Shown here: one piece after another, positions 1-5,740 of the stretch
How the letters are laid out: every line of letters starts with the position of its first letter
How positions within the stretch are numbered: the first letter of the stretch is position 1
Source: Terriglobales bacterium
GTDB lineage: Bacteria > Acidobacteriota > Terriglobia > Terriglobales > Acidobacteriaceae
Length of the DNA stretch: 6,144 bases
Direction: 5' to 3'
Assembly (NCBI GenBank): GCA_030043575.1
Contig: JASHXK010000091.1
Location: 1 to 6,144, forward strand
The notes under the pieces: model-generated
The model's input: the letters and a program-made list of their open reading frames with translations, nothing else
Told to the model about the DNA's origin: nothing
Database searches by the model: none
Program-made: the position numbers and the translations under genes

Positions 1-1
1 T

Positions 2-85
2 GCCGTAAGCGCGAAGTGCGATTTCTGTGATAGGCCGGCAGTGACAAATGTGCCTGGCAATCGCTGCGAAGCACACCGATCTTGA
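2..85 (+). CDS. C-terminal end of an unknown protein with a Cys/His zinc-binding tail (partial)
   Basis: The frame starting at base 2 is open from the left edge to a TGA at 83-85 and encodes 27 residues. They include C-D-F-C, then about 12 residues, then C-E-A-H. A C-x2-C pair followed by C-x2-H is a typical small zinc-binding arrangement, so this is probably the end of a real protein and not chance. The body of the protein lies outside the window, so no function can be given. Its stop precedes the mtnA start by 62 bases on the same strand, so the two could be co-transcribed. The fragment is short, so chance cannot be excluded. Confidence 0.45.
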   Translation, partial: AVSAKCDFCDRPAVTNVPGNRCEAHRS

Positions 86-147
86 AGATGTCAGGGTCCA
101 CAGCAGGCCTCGGAACCAGGCTAGTTGCTAGTGGCTTCTTTCAAAAT

Positions 148-1200
148 ATGATCAAAACTGTGGAATGGACGGACGCGGGAGTACGCTTCATCGATCAGAC
201 GAAGCTCCCGACGGAAGAAACCTACGTCACCTGCAAGACCTACGAAGAGGTTGCCGACGCGATCCGGACGATGATCGTGCGCGGCGCGCCGGCCATTGGC
301 GTAGCTGCGGCGATGGGCGTAGCGCTCGGCGTGCGCAATTCACAAGCCCCGGGCCTGGCCGCGCTCAAACGCGACCTCAATCACATCTGCGATGTGCTGG
401 CTGCGACGCGGCCGACAGCGGTGAACCTGTTCTGGGGAATTCGCCGTATGAAGGACAAGTTCGACGAGGTCAGCGCCCAGCCCATCCCGGAAGTACGGAG
501 GGCGCTGGTTGCCGAAGCGTGCCAGATGCTGGCGGAAGATATTGCCGCGAACGAATCCATGGGCAAACACGGAGCAGGGTTGCTTCCCTCCCGGGGCAGC
601 ATACTTACGCATTGCAATGCAGGCGCCCTGGCGACTTGCGGTTATGGGACGGCGCTGGGTGTGATTCGCGCCGCGGTCGATTCGGGCAAGAAGTTGCACG
701 TCTTTGCCGGCGAAACTCGTCCATTTCTTCAAGGATCACGTCTGACAGCGTGGGAGTTGCTGAAGGACGGCATTCCCACCACCGTCATCTCCGACAACAT
801 GGCGGGCACCATGATGCGCCAGGGAAGAATCGATGCCGTGGTCGTAGGAGCAGACCGCGTTGCCGCTAACGGCGATGTCGCCAACAAGATCGGTACCTAC
901 ACCCTGGCAGTCCTGGCAAAGGAAAACGGAATTTCATTCTATGTCGCCGCTCCCTTTTCGACGGTTGATCTCGACACGCCGGATGGCAGCCAGATTCCCA
1001 TTGAGCAGCGCTCCTCAAAAGAGGTGACCCACATAGCCGGCAAGCAAATCACTCCCGACGGTGTAGGCGTGGAAAATCCGGCGTTTGACGTCACCCCGCA
1101 TCAATACGTGACGGCGATCATTACCGAGCGTGGCGTAGTACGAGCGCCATATAACGAATCTCTGCGCGCTCTGGCGCCCGTGGAAACCGCGTCTAAGTAG
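148..1200 (+). CDS. mtnA: S-methyl-5-thioribose-1-phosphate isomerase (MtnA)
   Basis: This cytoplasmic enzyme of the methionine salvage pathway converts the aldose methylthioribose-1-phosphate to methylthioribulose-1-phosphate. From the ATG at 148 the protein has 350 residues, the usual length for the family. Family motifs are visible: R-G-A-P-A-I-G from residue 45 in the phosphate/substrate region; T-H-C-N-A-G-A-L-A-T with the expected catalytic Cys at 156; E-T-R-P-x-L-Q-G-x-R-L-T-A-W-E-L; and G-A-D-R-V-A-A-N-G-D-V-A-N-K-I-G-T-Y with the expected catalytic Asp at 236. The spacing of Cys156 and Asp236 matches the Cys160/Asp240 pair of the Bacillus subtilis enzyme. The frame is open back to a TTG at 82, but the 22 extra residues are unlike the family, while the sequence from 148 (M-I-K-T-V-E-W) begins as MtnA proteins do. 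No clear Shine-Dalgarno precedes either start. No other salvage genes (mtnB, mtnC, mtnK, mtnP) are in the window. Confidence 0.95.
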   Translation: MIKTVEWTDAGVRFIDQTKLPTEETYVTCKTYEEVADAIRTMIVRGAPAIGVAAAMGVALGVRNSQAPGLAALKRDLNHICDVLAATRPTAVNLFWGIRRMKDKFDEVSAQPIPEVRRALVAEACQMLAEDIAANESMGKHGAGLLPSRGSILTHCNAGALATCGYGTALGVIRAAVDSGKKLHVFAGETRPFLQGSRLTAWELLKDGIPTTVISDNMAGTMMRQGRIDAVVVGADRVAANGDVANKIGTYTLAVLAKENGISFYVAAPFSTVDLDTPDGSQIPIEQRSSKEVTHIAGKQITPDGVGVENPAFDVTPHQYVTAIITERGVVRAPYNESLRALAPVETASK

Positions 1201-1209
1201 AACTTCTTC

Positions 1210-2142
1210 TCATTGCTGCTGCGGCGGCTGATTGGCGGGATTCAACTGCTGCTGGTAATTCTGCTGCTGTTGCTGTAGTTGCTGCATCTCCTGCATCAAC
1301 TGCTCAGGAGTCTTGGGACCGTTCGGCTGCTCGCCGCTTCCGAATTGCGCCCCCGGGTCAACCTGTTGCCCTCCGGGCATAATGGGACGGCGAAAACCTC
1401 CCGGCGGTGCTGGCGGCTGATCAGGATTCTGATATTCGTTCTCCGAAGTGTCCGGAGCAGCGCCCTCGTCCTGATCCTCCTCTTGAGCAGGCTGAGGATT
1501 GTTATTCTGTGCCGTGTTTACTGGCGTGCCAGCCTGTCGCGGGGTCAGAATCACCTTCTGTATGCCACCAGGATCTCCAGTGACCCCCAGAATGACGTAA
1601 TCGAACTTCGAACCGTTCAGCAGGGTGTTCAGCACATCCCGCGGCAGTCCGGGGCCAAGCTGCGCCACAACCCGCTCGTTACCGGCGCTGGAGGGAATGT
1701 CGATGGATGCCCCGGTCCGCGCCTGTACCGCACGTAGCACCTGGGCCAGGGTGGAATTCGGAGCGTCAATCGTCAGCTGGCCATTCTGAAGATTAACCCT
1801 TGGGGCGGTCGGTGGTGACTGCTCAAGCGTAGGCGGCGGAGCAGGGGGCGCTGGCGTCGCCTGTGCGACAGGCGCGGCTTTCGCACGACGCTCGCGCGAC
1901 TTCGCTGCCGGGGATCTTGGTGCAGAAGCAGGCTGGCTCGGCGCTGTTGCTGGCGATTGGGAAGCCGTTCCAAGCGCGGGCGCAGCTTGTGTCGAGGGCA
2001 GCCTTGGAGATGCAGGATTCGCTTGGGGCGCAAGCTGTCCTTGTGCCGCTGGCTCTGTTGTCTGGCTGATCGCGAGCGAGGGCATCAAAAGAGCTGCCCC
2101 AACCAGCACAACGCTCGCATGAGTTTTGCCAAGGCGTACCAT
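1210..2142 (-). CDS. Secreted Ala/Pro/Gln-rich protein with an STN-like (secretin/TonB short N-terminal) domain
   Basis: The protein has 310 residues. Residues 1-27 form a type I signal peptide (basic start, hydrophobic core, then S-L-A-I-S-Q), so it should enter the periplasm or envelope. Residues 28-115 are Ala/Pro/Gln/Ser-rich and probably disordered. Residues 116-201 are the only folded-looking part: L-T-I-D-A-P-N-S-T-L-A-Q-V-L-R-A-V-Q, then T-G-A-S-I-D-I-P, then L-P-R-D-V-L-N-T-L-L-N-G-S-K-F-D-Y-V-I-L. That strand-helix-strand-helix pattern resembles the STN domain found in front of secretins and TonB receptors. The rest is acidic, then Pro/Gly-rich, and ends in a Gln-rich stretch (about 286-310) containing a run of five Gln. 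No secretin or receptor channel follows, so it is a stand-alone version and its partner is unknown. The gene converges on mtnA. The domain call rests on pattern only. Confidence 0.8.
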   Translation of the reverse strand: MVRLGKTHASVVLVGAALLMPSLAISQTTEPAAQGQLAPQANPASPRLPSTQAAPALGTASQSPATAPSQPASAPRSPAAKSRERRAKAAPVAQATPAPPAPPPTLEQSPPTAPRVNLQNGQLTIDAPNSTLAQVLRAVQARTGASIDIPSSAGNERVVAQLGPGLPRDVLNTLLNGSKFDYVILGVTGDPGGIQKVILTPRQAGTPVNTAQNNNPQPAQEEDQDEGAAPDTSENEYQNPDQPPAPPGGFRRPIMPGGQQVDPGAQFGSGEQPNGPKTPEQLMQEMQQLQQQQQNYQQQLNPANQPPQQQ

Positions 2143-2333
2143 AGAAGTTGGACGGCGGAATGGCTCGATAGTTTTGCCGCCGCTCCTATTCTAAACCGCG
2201 ACCGCTTTGCCTGCTGCCTCAATCAGCAGGGTTCGTCAAAACAGTCACCGGCCGAGTGGCTCCCCTGCGGCGAAATCGGCATCTTAGCGATTGAGGCTCC
2301 CCGCGGGAGGTCGCGGGCGATCCGGATGGCGCC
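2143..2333. promoter_or_regulatory. Divergent intergenic region between two secreted-protein genes
   Basis: This 191-base gap must hold the promoters of both the leftward STN-domain gene and the rightward secreted-protein gene. On the minus strand, TAGAAT (complement of 2188-2193) could be a -10 box, but I see no good -35 at the right distance. A short perfect inverted repeat, CTCCC-CGC-GGGAG, lies at about 2297-2309, some 25 bases ahead of the rightward start. I cannot assign a protein or role to it. Confidence 0.3.
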
Positions 2334-3353
2334 ATGATTCGCATTTCGCACGTGCTTTGCCAGTTCCTGCGCGTTCTTCTTCGATTTGGCTTGTTCCTGC
2401 TCATCGTTGCGACGGTACCGATCCCGTCGCCGGCGCAGACCTGCGCGACCGGCTCCGATCTGGATGCGGCCAGCAAGAGTGCTATCGACAGTGCAGCGAC
2501 GCAGTACCTTCAGATGTCGAAAAGCGGCGATGTGGCAGGACTGAAAGTCAACGCGATCCCGCAGCTCGCCAGCGACTTCGAGTCGATCGAGCAGGCTGTG
2601 GTTACCAACAAGCCGTATCTCGCGGGAGGGCAGGCGACGATTGCCGGTTCGTACCTGCTCGACGCTTCGCAGGCAAAAGCTCCGCTGCCGCGCGCTGAGT
2701 TTTATTGCGGCATCTACAACTCGCAGGATCGGCTGGCGTTTTTCATCCCCAACCTACCGCCGGGAAGGTACGCCATCGTGATCCAGAGGGTCACCGGCAA
2801 AGACCCGATCACGCTCACGCTTGTGCTGCAGAATCTTGGCGGGGCATGGAAGCTGGCGGGATACTATCCGCGACTGGACTCACTTGGCGGTCACGATGGC
2901 GAGTGGTATCTCGCGAAAGCGCGCGAATATAAGGTGAAGGGCTACGCACACGACGCCTGGTTCTACTATCTGACAGCGTGGGACCTCACGGCTCCCGTGA
3001 ACTTCATGAGTACGCCGCAGCTCGACAAGATCGCTGACGAGATGCAGGCCGCGCGGCCCAGCGATCTGCCCAGCGATAGCTCACCAATGAGCGTTTCGGC
3101 AAATGGCAAGGTTTTCAAGATCACTGAGCTCGCAGCTGTCCCCGTCGACAACAATCTCGACTTAAGGATTCGCTATCAGAATCCCGACGCTGGAAATTCC
3201 GGAGTAGCCTTCCAGGACAATATCGCCCTGATCAAGGCGGTGGTCGCGAAATATCCCGAGATCCGCGACGGTTTCAACGCGATCATCGTGCGCGCAGTGG
3301 ACAGCAGCGGGCATGAATACGGGTCCCTGCTGCCGGTAAAAGATATTAAGTAG
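2334..3353 (+). CDS. Secreted protein of unknown function
   Basis: The protein has 339 residues and I do not recognise its family. Residues 1-34 form a long signal peptide: positive charges at the start, a hydrophobic core at about 13-30, and a likely cleavage after S-P-A at 32-34. The mature part begins near Q35 and has two cysteines, C37 and C125, that could form a disulfide in the periplasm. Residues 42-90 look helical, and 95-185 look beta-rich with several aromatic residues (e.g. P-P-G-R-Y-A-I-V-I-Q and G-G-A-W-K-L-A-G-Y-Y-P-R). Residues 188-242 look helical, with W-Y-L-A-K-A-R-E-Y-K-V-K-G-Y and W-F-Y-Y-L-T-A-W-D-L reminiscent of a tetratricopeptide-like pair. The last 80 residues look like a small beta/alpha domain. 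The start at 2334 leads directly into the signal peptide; the Shine-Dalgarno is weak. Its stop is 13 bases from the end of the convergent ligase gene, with no terminator hairpin between. Confidence 0.85.
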   Translation: MIRISHVLCQFLRVLLRFGLFLLIVATVPIPSPAQTCATGSDLDAASKSAIDSAATQYLQMSKSGDVAGLKVNAIPQLASDFESIEQAVVTNKPYLAGGQATIAGSYLLDASQAKAPLPRAEFYCGIYNSQDRLAFFIPNLPPGRYAIVIQRVTGKDPITLTLVLQNLGGAWKLAGYYPRLDSLGGHDGEWYLAKAREYKVKGYAHDAWFYYLTAWDLTAPVNFMSTPQLDKIADEMQAARPSDLPSDSSPMSVSANGKVFKITELAAVPVDNNLDLRIRYQNPDAGNSGVAFQDNIALIKAVVAKYPEIRDGFNAIIVRAVDSSGHEYGSLLPVKDIK

Positions 3354-3366
3354 CCCTCAATAGTTC

Positions 3367-4359
3367 TCAAAGCAGCTTGTCGATGCTGGCTACTCGTTCG
3401 AACCTGCACTCCGATGGCGATTTGTCGAAGCGCAGTCCCTGAAAGACCGGCGCGCGCATTTTGACCGCGCCGCTCTCTCCCTCGTGCGTCCATTCCGTGA
3501 ATTTGATTTCGGCAACCAGCTCTGGCTTGACGTAATGCACACGACGATCGCTTTCTACTTTTCCGAAGAAGGGATTGCGGCTGCTCTCCAGCGCCTGCAG
3601 TCGCTTCCACATTTGCGCATGAGTCTGTTCGTTGAAGCCGCTGCCGGCCTGGCCAACGGGAATCAAGCGTCCCTGGTCATCGTAAAGCCCGAGCACAATC
3701 GATCCGAAGTTTTCACGCGATCCCCGCGGGTCGGTGTATCCTCCGATGACACACTCCTGCCGCCTGGTGATCTTGATCTTTAGCCACTCGCCGCTGCGCT
3801 TCTGCAGGTAGCAGCTTTTGCGACGCTTGGCGATGATGCCTTCCAGTCCCTGCTGGGCAGCGGCGCTGAAGAGCGCTGTACCGGCGCCGACCCAGTGCTC
3901 CGAGCAGCGCAGCACATCGCTGGGAATAACGATCGATGCCAGCAGCCTTTTGCGTTGCTCGAGGTCGGCTTGCATCAGATTGTAGCTATCGCAATACAGC
4001 AGATCAAAAACGTAATACACGATCGGGATGTCGTCGCGAGTGCGGCGAATGCGGCGGCCGCCTTCGCCGACTCCGGTTCGCTGTTGCATCAGGCCGAACG
4101 ATGGGCGGCCCTGGTCGTCCAGCGCAACGATCTCACCGTCGAGAATTGCCCTACGCGCGTTGATGTGGGCGGTAATCTCTTGTAGTTCGGGATAGGCCTT
4201 GGTCAGGTCGTTCTGGTTGCGTGAAACCAGGCGAAGAGCCTTGCCGTCGAGAAATGCCACGGCACGATAGCCATCCCATTTAATCTCGTAGAGCCATTGC
4301 TCATCGTCAAAAGCTTTGTCGACGGAGATGGCGAGCATGGGACGAATAGCATGCGGCAT
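3367..4359 (-). CDS. ligD: ATP-dependent DNA ligase domain of LigD (LIG)
   Basis: This is the ligase domain that seals nicks in bacterial non-homologous end joining. From the ATG at 4359 it has 330 residues. The adenylation domain shows E-I-K-W-D-G-Y-R with the AMP-accepting lysine at 27, S-R-N at 46-48, L-D-G-E-I-V around 73-78 (motif III), Y-Y-V-F-D-L-L at 115-121 (motif IIIa), E-G-I-I-A-K-R at 173-179 (motif IV) and E-W-L-K-I-K-I at 191-197 (motif V). Residues of about 200-310 form the OB-fold, ending V-F-Q-G-L-R-F-D-K-S-P, the usual end of LigD ligase domains. All catalytic motifs are present, so the domain should be active. The ATG may not be the real beginning: the frame is open upstream to 4551, and A-P-M-P-H-x-I-x-P-M-L-A resembles the internal junction of fused LigD proteins. 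A weak AGG five bases ahead of the ATG could allow independent initiation. No polymerase domain follows. Confidence 0.93.
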   Translation of the reverse strand: MPHAIRPMLAISVDKAFDDEQWLYEIKWDGYRAVAFLDGKALRLVSRNQNDLTKAYPELQEITAHINARRAILDGEIVALDDQGRPSFGLMQQRTGVGEGGRRIRRTRDDIPIVYYVFDLLYCDSYNLMQADLEQRKRLLASIVIPSDVLRCSEHWVGAGTALFSAAAQQGLEGIIAKRRKSCYLQKRSGEWLKIKITRRQECVIGGYTDPRGSRENFGSIVLGLYDDQGRLIPVGQAGSGFNEQTHAQMWKRLQALESSRNPFFGKVESDRRVHYVKPELVAEIKFTEWTHEGESGAVKMRAPVFQGLRFDKSPSECRFERVASIDKLL

Positions 4360-4394
4360 GGGCGCCTGGCGGCCAATGCTCGCGGCGCGGGTAG

Positions 4395-5246
4395 CTACGC
4401 CGTCTTCTTCAGCGGAGACTTTTTTTTTGTAGCGGCAGAGGAGCGGGTTTTGCCGACGTCGCGGCTGGCGGTCGATCGCTCCAAAGTAGTGGTGCTTGCA
4501 GGTTCTGCGGTGCGTTTCAATGCTGACGCCTTGGCTGCGGTGTGAGGGGACTTAACGGCTGCCGACTTCTTTGCCGTCTTCGCGTTTCTGGCGTCGGATT
4601 TGGCAATTGACTCGGCCAGCCAATCATTCTTACTGGAGCCGCCGCGGGTCGTAGCCTTGCGGCTGCTCAGCCATTCGGCTGAGCCCTCGTCGCCGGCAAT
4701 CTCTTTCAAGGAACGCTTGGTCAGGACCGAATAGTCGTACTTGTCGATGTCGTAGCCAGGCTGATCATAGGCATCGTGATGCTTGATCAACAACCACTCC
4801 GTGCCTTTGCTTCCCGGCCGCCGCGCTTTCATGTGAATCAACGCAAAGCTGCCCTTCAGCTTCTTGCCATTCAGGCGAAACTTCAGATCTCCCTTCGCCA
4901 GCATCTGATGCGCATCGCCCTCCGGTTCCCATGTACCGACGTCCCAAACCATCACCGTACCGGCGCCGTAATTCCCCTCCGGGATTGTGCCCTCGAAATC
5001 GAAGTAGGAGACGGGATGATCCTCGACCTGCATGGCGAGCCGCTTGTCGACGGGATCGAGTGACGGTCCTTTAGGGACGGCCCACGACTTCAGCACGCCC
5101 TCCATCTCCAACCGGAAGTCGTAATGCAGACGAGTCGCGCGATGCTTCTGCACGACAAAGCGCCGCAGGCTGCCCTTGCCAACCTTCGGAGGCGGCTCGG
5201 GCGTCTGGCTGAAGTCGCGCTTACGCTTGTATTCCTCAAGGGCCAT
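4395..5246 (-). CDS. ligD: LigD 3'-phosphoesterase domain (PE) with basic linker tail
   Basis: This end-processing domain of LigD removes 3'-phosphates and 3'-ribonucleotides before ligation. The frame encodes 283 residues. The start M-A-L-E-E-Y-K-R-K-R-D-F is typical of LigD N-termini. Expected catalytic and metal residues are all present with the family spacing: H35, H41, D43 and R45 in K-H-R-A-T-R-L-H-Y-D-F-R-L-E, and H77 and Y81 in E-D-H-P-V-S-Y. These match His42, His48, Asp50, Arg52, His84 and Tyr88 of the Pseudomonas aeruginosa protein. G-T-I-P-E-G-N-Y-G-A-G follows at 86-96. From about residue 205 the sequence becomes a Lys/Ala/Ser/Thr-rich linker, as found between the PE and LIG domains of single-chain LigD. 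It stops at 4395, 35 bases before the ligase ATG and in a different frame. PE and LIG therefore look like two pieces of one PE-LIG protein, or a coupled pair. No clear Shine-Dalgarno precedes the ATG. Confidence 0.92.
   Translation of the reverse strand: MALEEYKRKRDFSQTPEPPPKVGKGSLRRFVVQKHRATRLHYDFRLEMEGVLKSWAVPKGPSLDPVDKRLAMQVEDHPVSYFDFEGTIPEGNYGAGTVMVWDVGTWEPEGDAHQMLAKGDLKFRLNGKKLKGSFALIHMKARRPGSKGTEWLLIKHHDAYDQPGYDIDKYDYSVLTKRSLKEIAGDEGSAEWLSSRKATTRGGSSKNDWLAESIAKSDARNAKTAKKSAAVKSPHTAAKASALKRTAEPASTTTLERSTASRDVGKTRSSAATKKKSPLKKTA
4419..4430 (-). promoter_or_regulatory. Nine-A run with in-frame A AAA AAG heptamer: candidate -1 recoding or slippage site in ligD
   Basis: On the coding strand the PE frame reads ACA AAA AAA AAG. 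The last seven bases form A AAA AAG in the correct phase, the slippery sequence used by Escherichia coli dnaX. A -1 shift here makes the next codon GTC, and the ligase frame then runs without a stop through 20 codons to the ligase ATG at 4359. An added A from transcriptional slippage in the nine-A run would have the same result. A possible stem CGGCG/CGCCG (coding strand 4402-4398 with 4387-4383) lies about 16 bases downstream and contains the PE stop codon, but it is short and farther away than in dnaX. A sequencing indel or a true mutation would look the same. Confidence 0.45.
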
Positions 5247-5392
5247 GCGGAGTTAGATGAACACAGAAGACCTATGTGCTGCAAGCGCGGATGGAGTCGT
5301 TGCCAAGCTCGATCGGGGTACCATGGTGGGCGGACATGAGTGAGGTGAATGGCAATCCGCTCAAAGCCAGCCGTACCTCCCATTTGCTTTGC

Positions 5393-5398
5393 TACAAT
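5393..5398 (+). promoter_or_regulatory. Probable -10 box of the tRNA-Val promoter
   Basis: TACAAT matches the sigma-70 -10 consensus at five of six positions and ends 16 bases before the first base of the tRNA-like sequence, as expected for a tRNA promoter. No good -35 is visible at 16-18 bases upstream. It supports the view that the tRNA start is an original functional gene end. Confidence 0.4.
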
Positions 5399-5414
5399 GC
5401 AGATACCGCAACTT

Positions 5415-5454
5415 GGGCGCTTAACTCAGCGGTAGAGTGCCATCTTCACACGGT
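5415..5454 (+). tRNA. 5' half of tRNA-Val (anticodon CAC), broken after the anticodon loop
   Basis: The sequence fits a tRNA from its first base. It has acceptor strand GGGCGCT (5415-5421), T8-A9, a D-arm with stem ACTC/GAGT around loop AGCGGTA, G26, anticodon stem CCATC (5440-5444), and loop TTCACAC (5445-5451) with U33 and anticodon CAC. The 3' side of the anticodon stem begins GGT but continues CA, where GG is needed to pair with CC. After that there is no variable loop, no T-arm with GTTCGA, and no AGCGCCC acceptor partner anywhere to the right edge of the window. The gene as present cannot make a tRNA. It could be an integration junction, a deletion relic, or, less likely, the first exon of an intron-containing gene. 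Confidence 0.65.
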
Positions 5455-5491
5455 CACCATCGACCCACCGGTTGTTGACTCTAAAGGGGTT

Positions 5492-5500
5492 AGATAGGGT
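5492..5500 (+). repeat. Left arm of 9-bp inverted repeat AGATAGGGT
   Basis: AGATAGGGT is matched exactly by its reverse complement ACCCTATCT at 5622-5630. The two arms bracket all the other short repeats found downstream of the broken tRNA. Confidence 0.5.
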
Positions 5501-5501
5501 T

Positions 5502-5535
5502 AATACCGGGAAATAGCGGTATATTTGCCGGTATT
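5502..5535. repeat. Inverted repeat AATACCGG/CCGGTATT with an extra internal CGGTAT
   Basis: AATACCGG (5502-5509) is the exact reverse complement of CCGGTATT (5528-5535). A third copy of the core, CGGTAT, lies between them at 5517-5522, 12 bases before the CGGTAT within the right arm. It also forms an inverted pair with ATACCG at 5503-5508 across an 8-base spacer. This three-copy layout looks like a protein-binding array, for example recombinase or excisionase sites or an operator. Confidence 0.5.
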
Positions 5536-5556
5536 TGGTACGCTTTTGGTACGCTT
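5534..5556. repeat. 11-bp tandem direct repeat TTTGGTACGCT (two copies)
   Basis: TTTGGTACGCT occurs at 5534-5544 and again immediately at 5545-5555, with the following T also shared. Two adjacent direct copies of about one helical turn, close to a broken tRNA gene, resemble arm-type binding sites of tyrosine recombinases. The repeat is seen directly; the role is inferred. Confidence 0.55.
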
Positions 5557-5597
5557 GGATGGTGAGCCGCTAGGAAGACAATGGCGGGGTGCGGCCC

Positions 5598-5612
5598 ACC
5601 TACCGACCTACC
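5598..5612. repeat. Short direct repeat ACCTACC (two copies, 8-base period)
   Basis: ACCTACC occurs at 5598-5604 and 5606-5612. The second copy runs into ACCATCC (5610-5616), the reverse complement of GGATGGT at 5557-5563. GCGGCCCACC at 5591-5600 nearly matches the reverse complement of GGTGAGCCGC at 5561-5570, with one mismatch. The stretch could fold back on itself in two alternative ways. Confidence 0.35.
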
Positions 5613-5621
5613 ATCCTAAAG

Positions 5622-5630
5622 ACCCTATCT
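5622..5630 (-). repeat. Right arm of 9-bp inverted repeat, ACCCTATCT
   Basis: This is the exact reverse complement of AGATAGGGT at 5492-5500. It marks the right limit of the repeat-dense, apparently non-coding stretch that begins after the tRNA fragment. Confidence 0.5.
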
Positions 5631-5711
5631 CACCTCTTCTTCGAAACAAACTATTGCTTTCGGTCATTGCGTCGAGCGCATTGCTGCAGCGCGCGTAGTG
5701 TTCGAATGTCG

Positions 5712-5723
5712 TTCTCCGGAGAA
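5712..5723. repeat. 12-bp perfect palindrome TTCTCCGGAGAA just ahead of a Shine-Dalgarno
   Basis: TTCTCCGGAGAA equals its own reverse complement and is followed directly by AAGGAGG (5724-5730). It could be a dimeric regulator's operator. Alternatively, its TTCTCC half could pair with the nearby GGAGG and mask the ribosome-binding site. Neither role is shown. Confidence 0.4.
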
Positions 5724-5740
5724 AAGGAGGATTGAAGACC

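Noticed and set aside
82..147. N-terminal extension of mtnA from TTG 82 or ATG 88
   Set aside because: The 20-22 added residues are unlike MtnA proteins, while the sequence from ATG 148 begins as the family does. The TTG also overlaps the stop of the upstream fragment.
1279..1737. 152-residue + strand frame opposite the STN-domain gene
   Set aside because: It is antisense to a gene with a clear signal peptide and domain, and its composition reflects complementary Gln/Pro codons.
2250..2261. GGCCGAGTGGCT, resembling a tRNA-Ser/Leu D-arm
   Set aside because: No acceptor stem, anticodon arm or T-arm fits around it.
2326..2337. Three-codon minigene ATG GCG CCA TGA overlapping the start of the secreted-protein gene
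   Set aside because: Such a short frame arises easily by chance and has no Shine-Dalgarno of its own.
4420..4428. T run on the + strand as a terminator
   Set aside because: Genes here are on the minus strand, the run lies inside the PE coding frame, and no GC-rich hairpin precedes it on the + strand.
5090..5383. 97-residue minus-strand frame upstream of and overlapping PE
   Set aside because: It overlaps the conserved N-terminus of the PE domain in another frame, so it is a shadow.
5276..5497. 73-residue + strand frame crossing the tRNA fragment
   Set aside because: It runs straight through the tRNA-like sequence and its promoter, and has no recognisable protein features.
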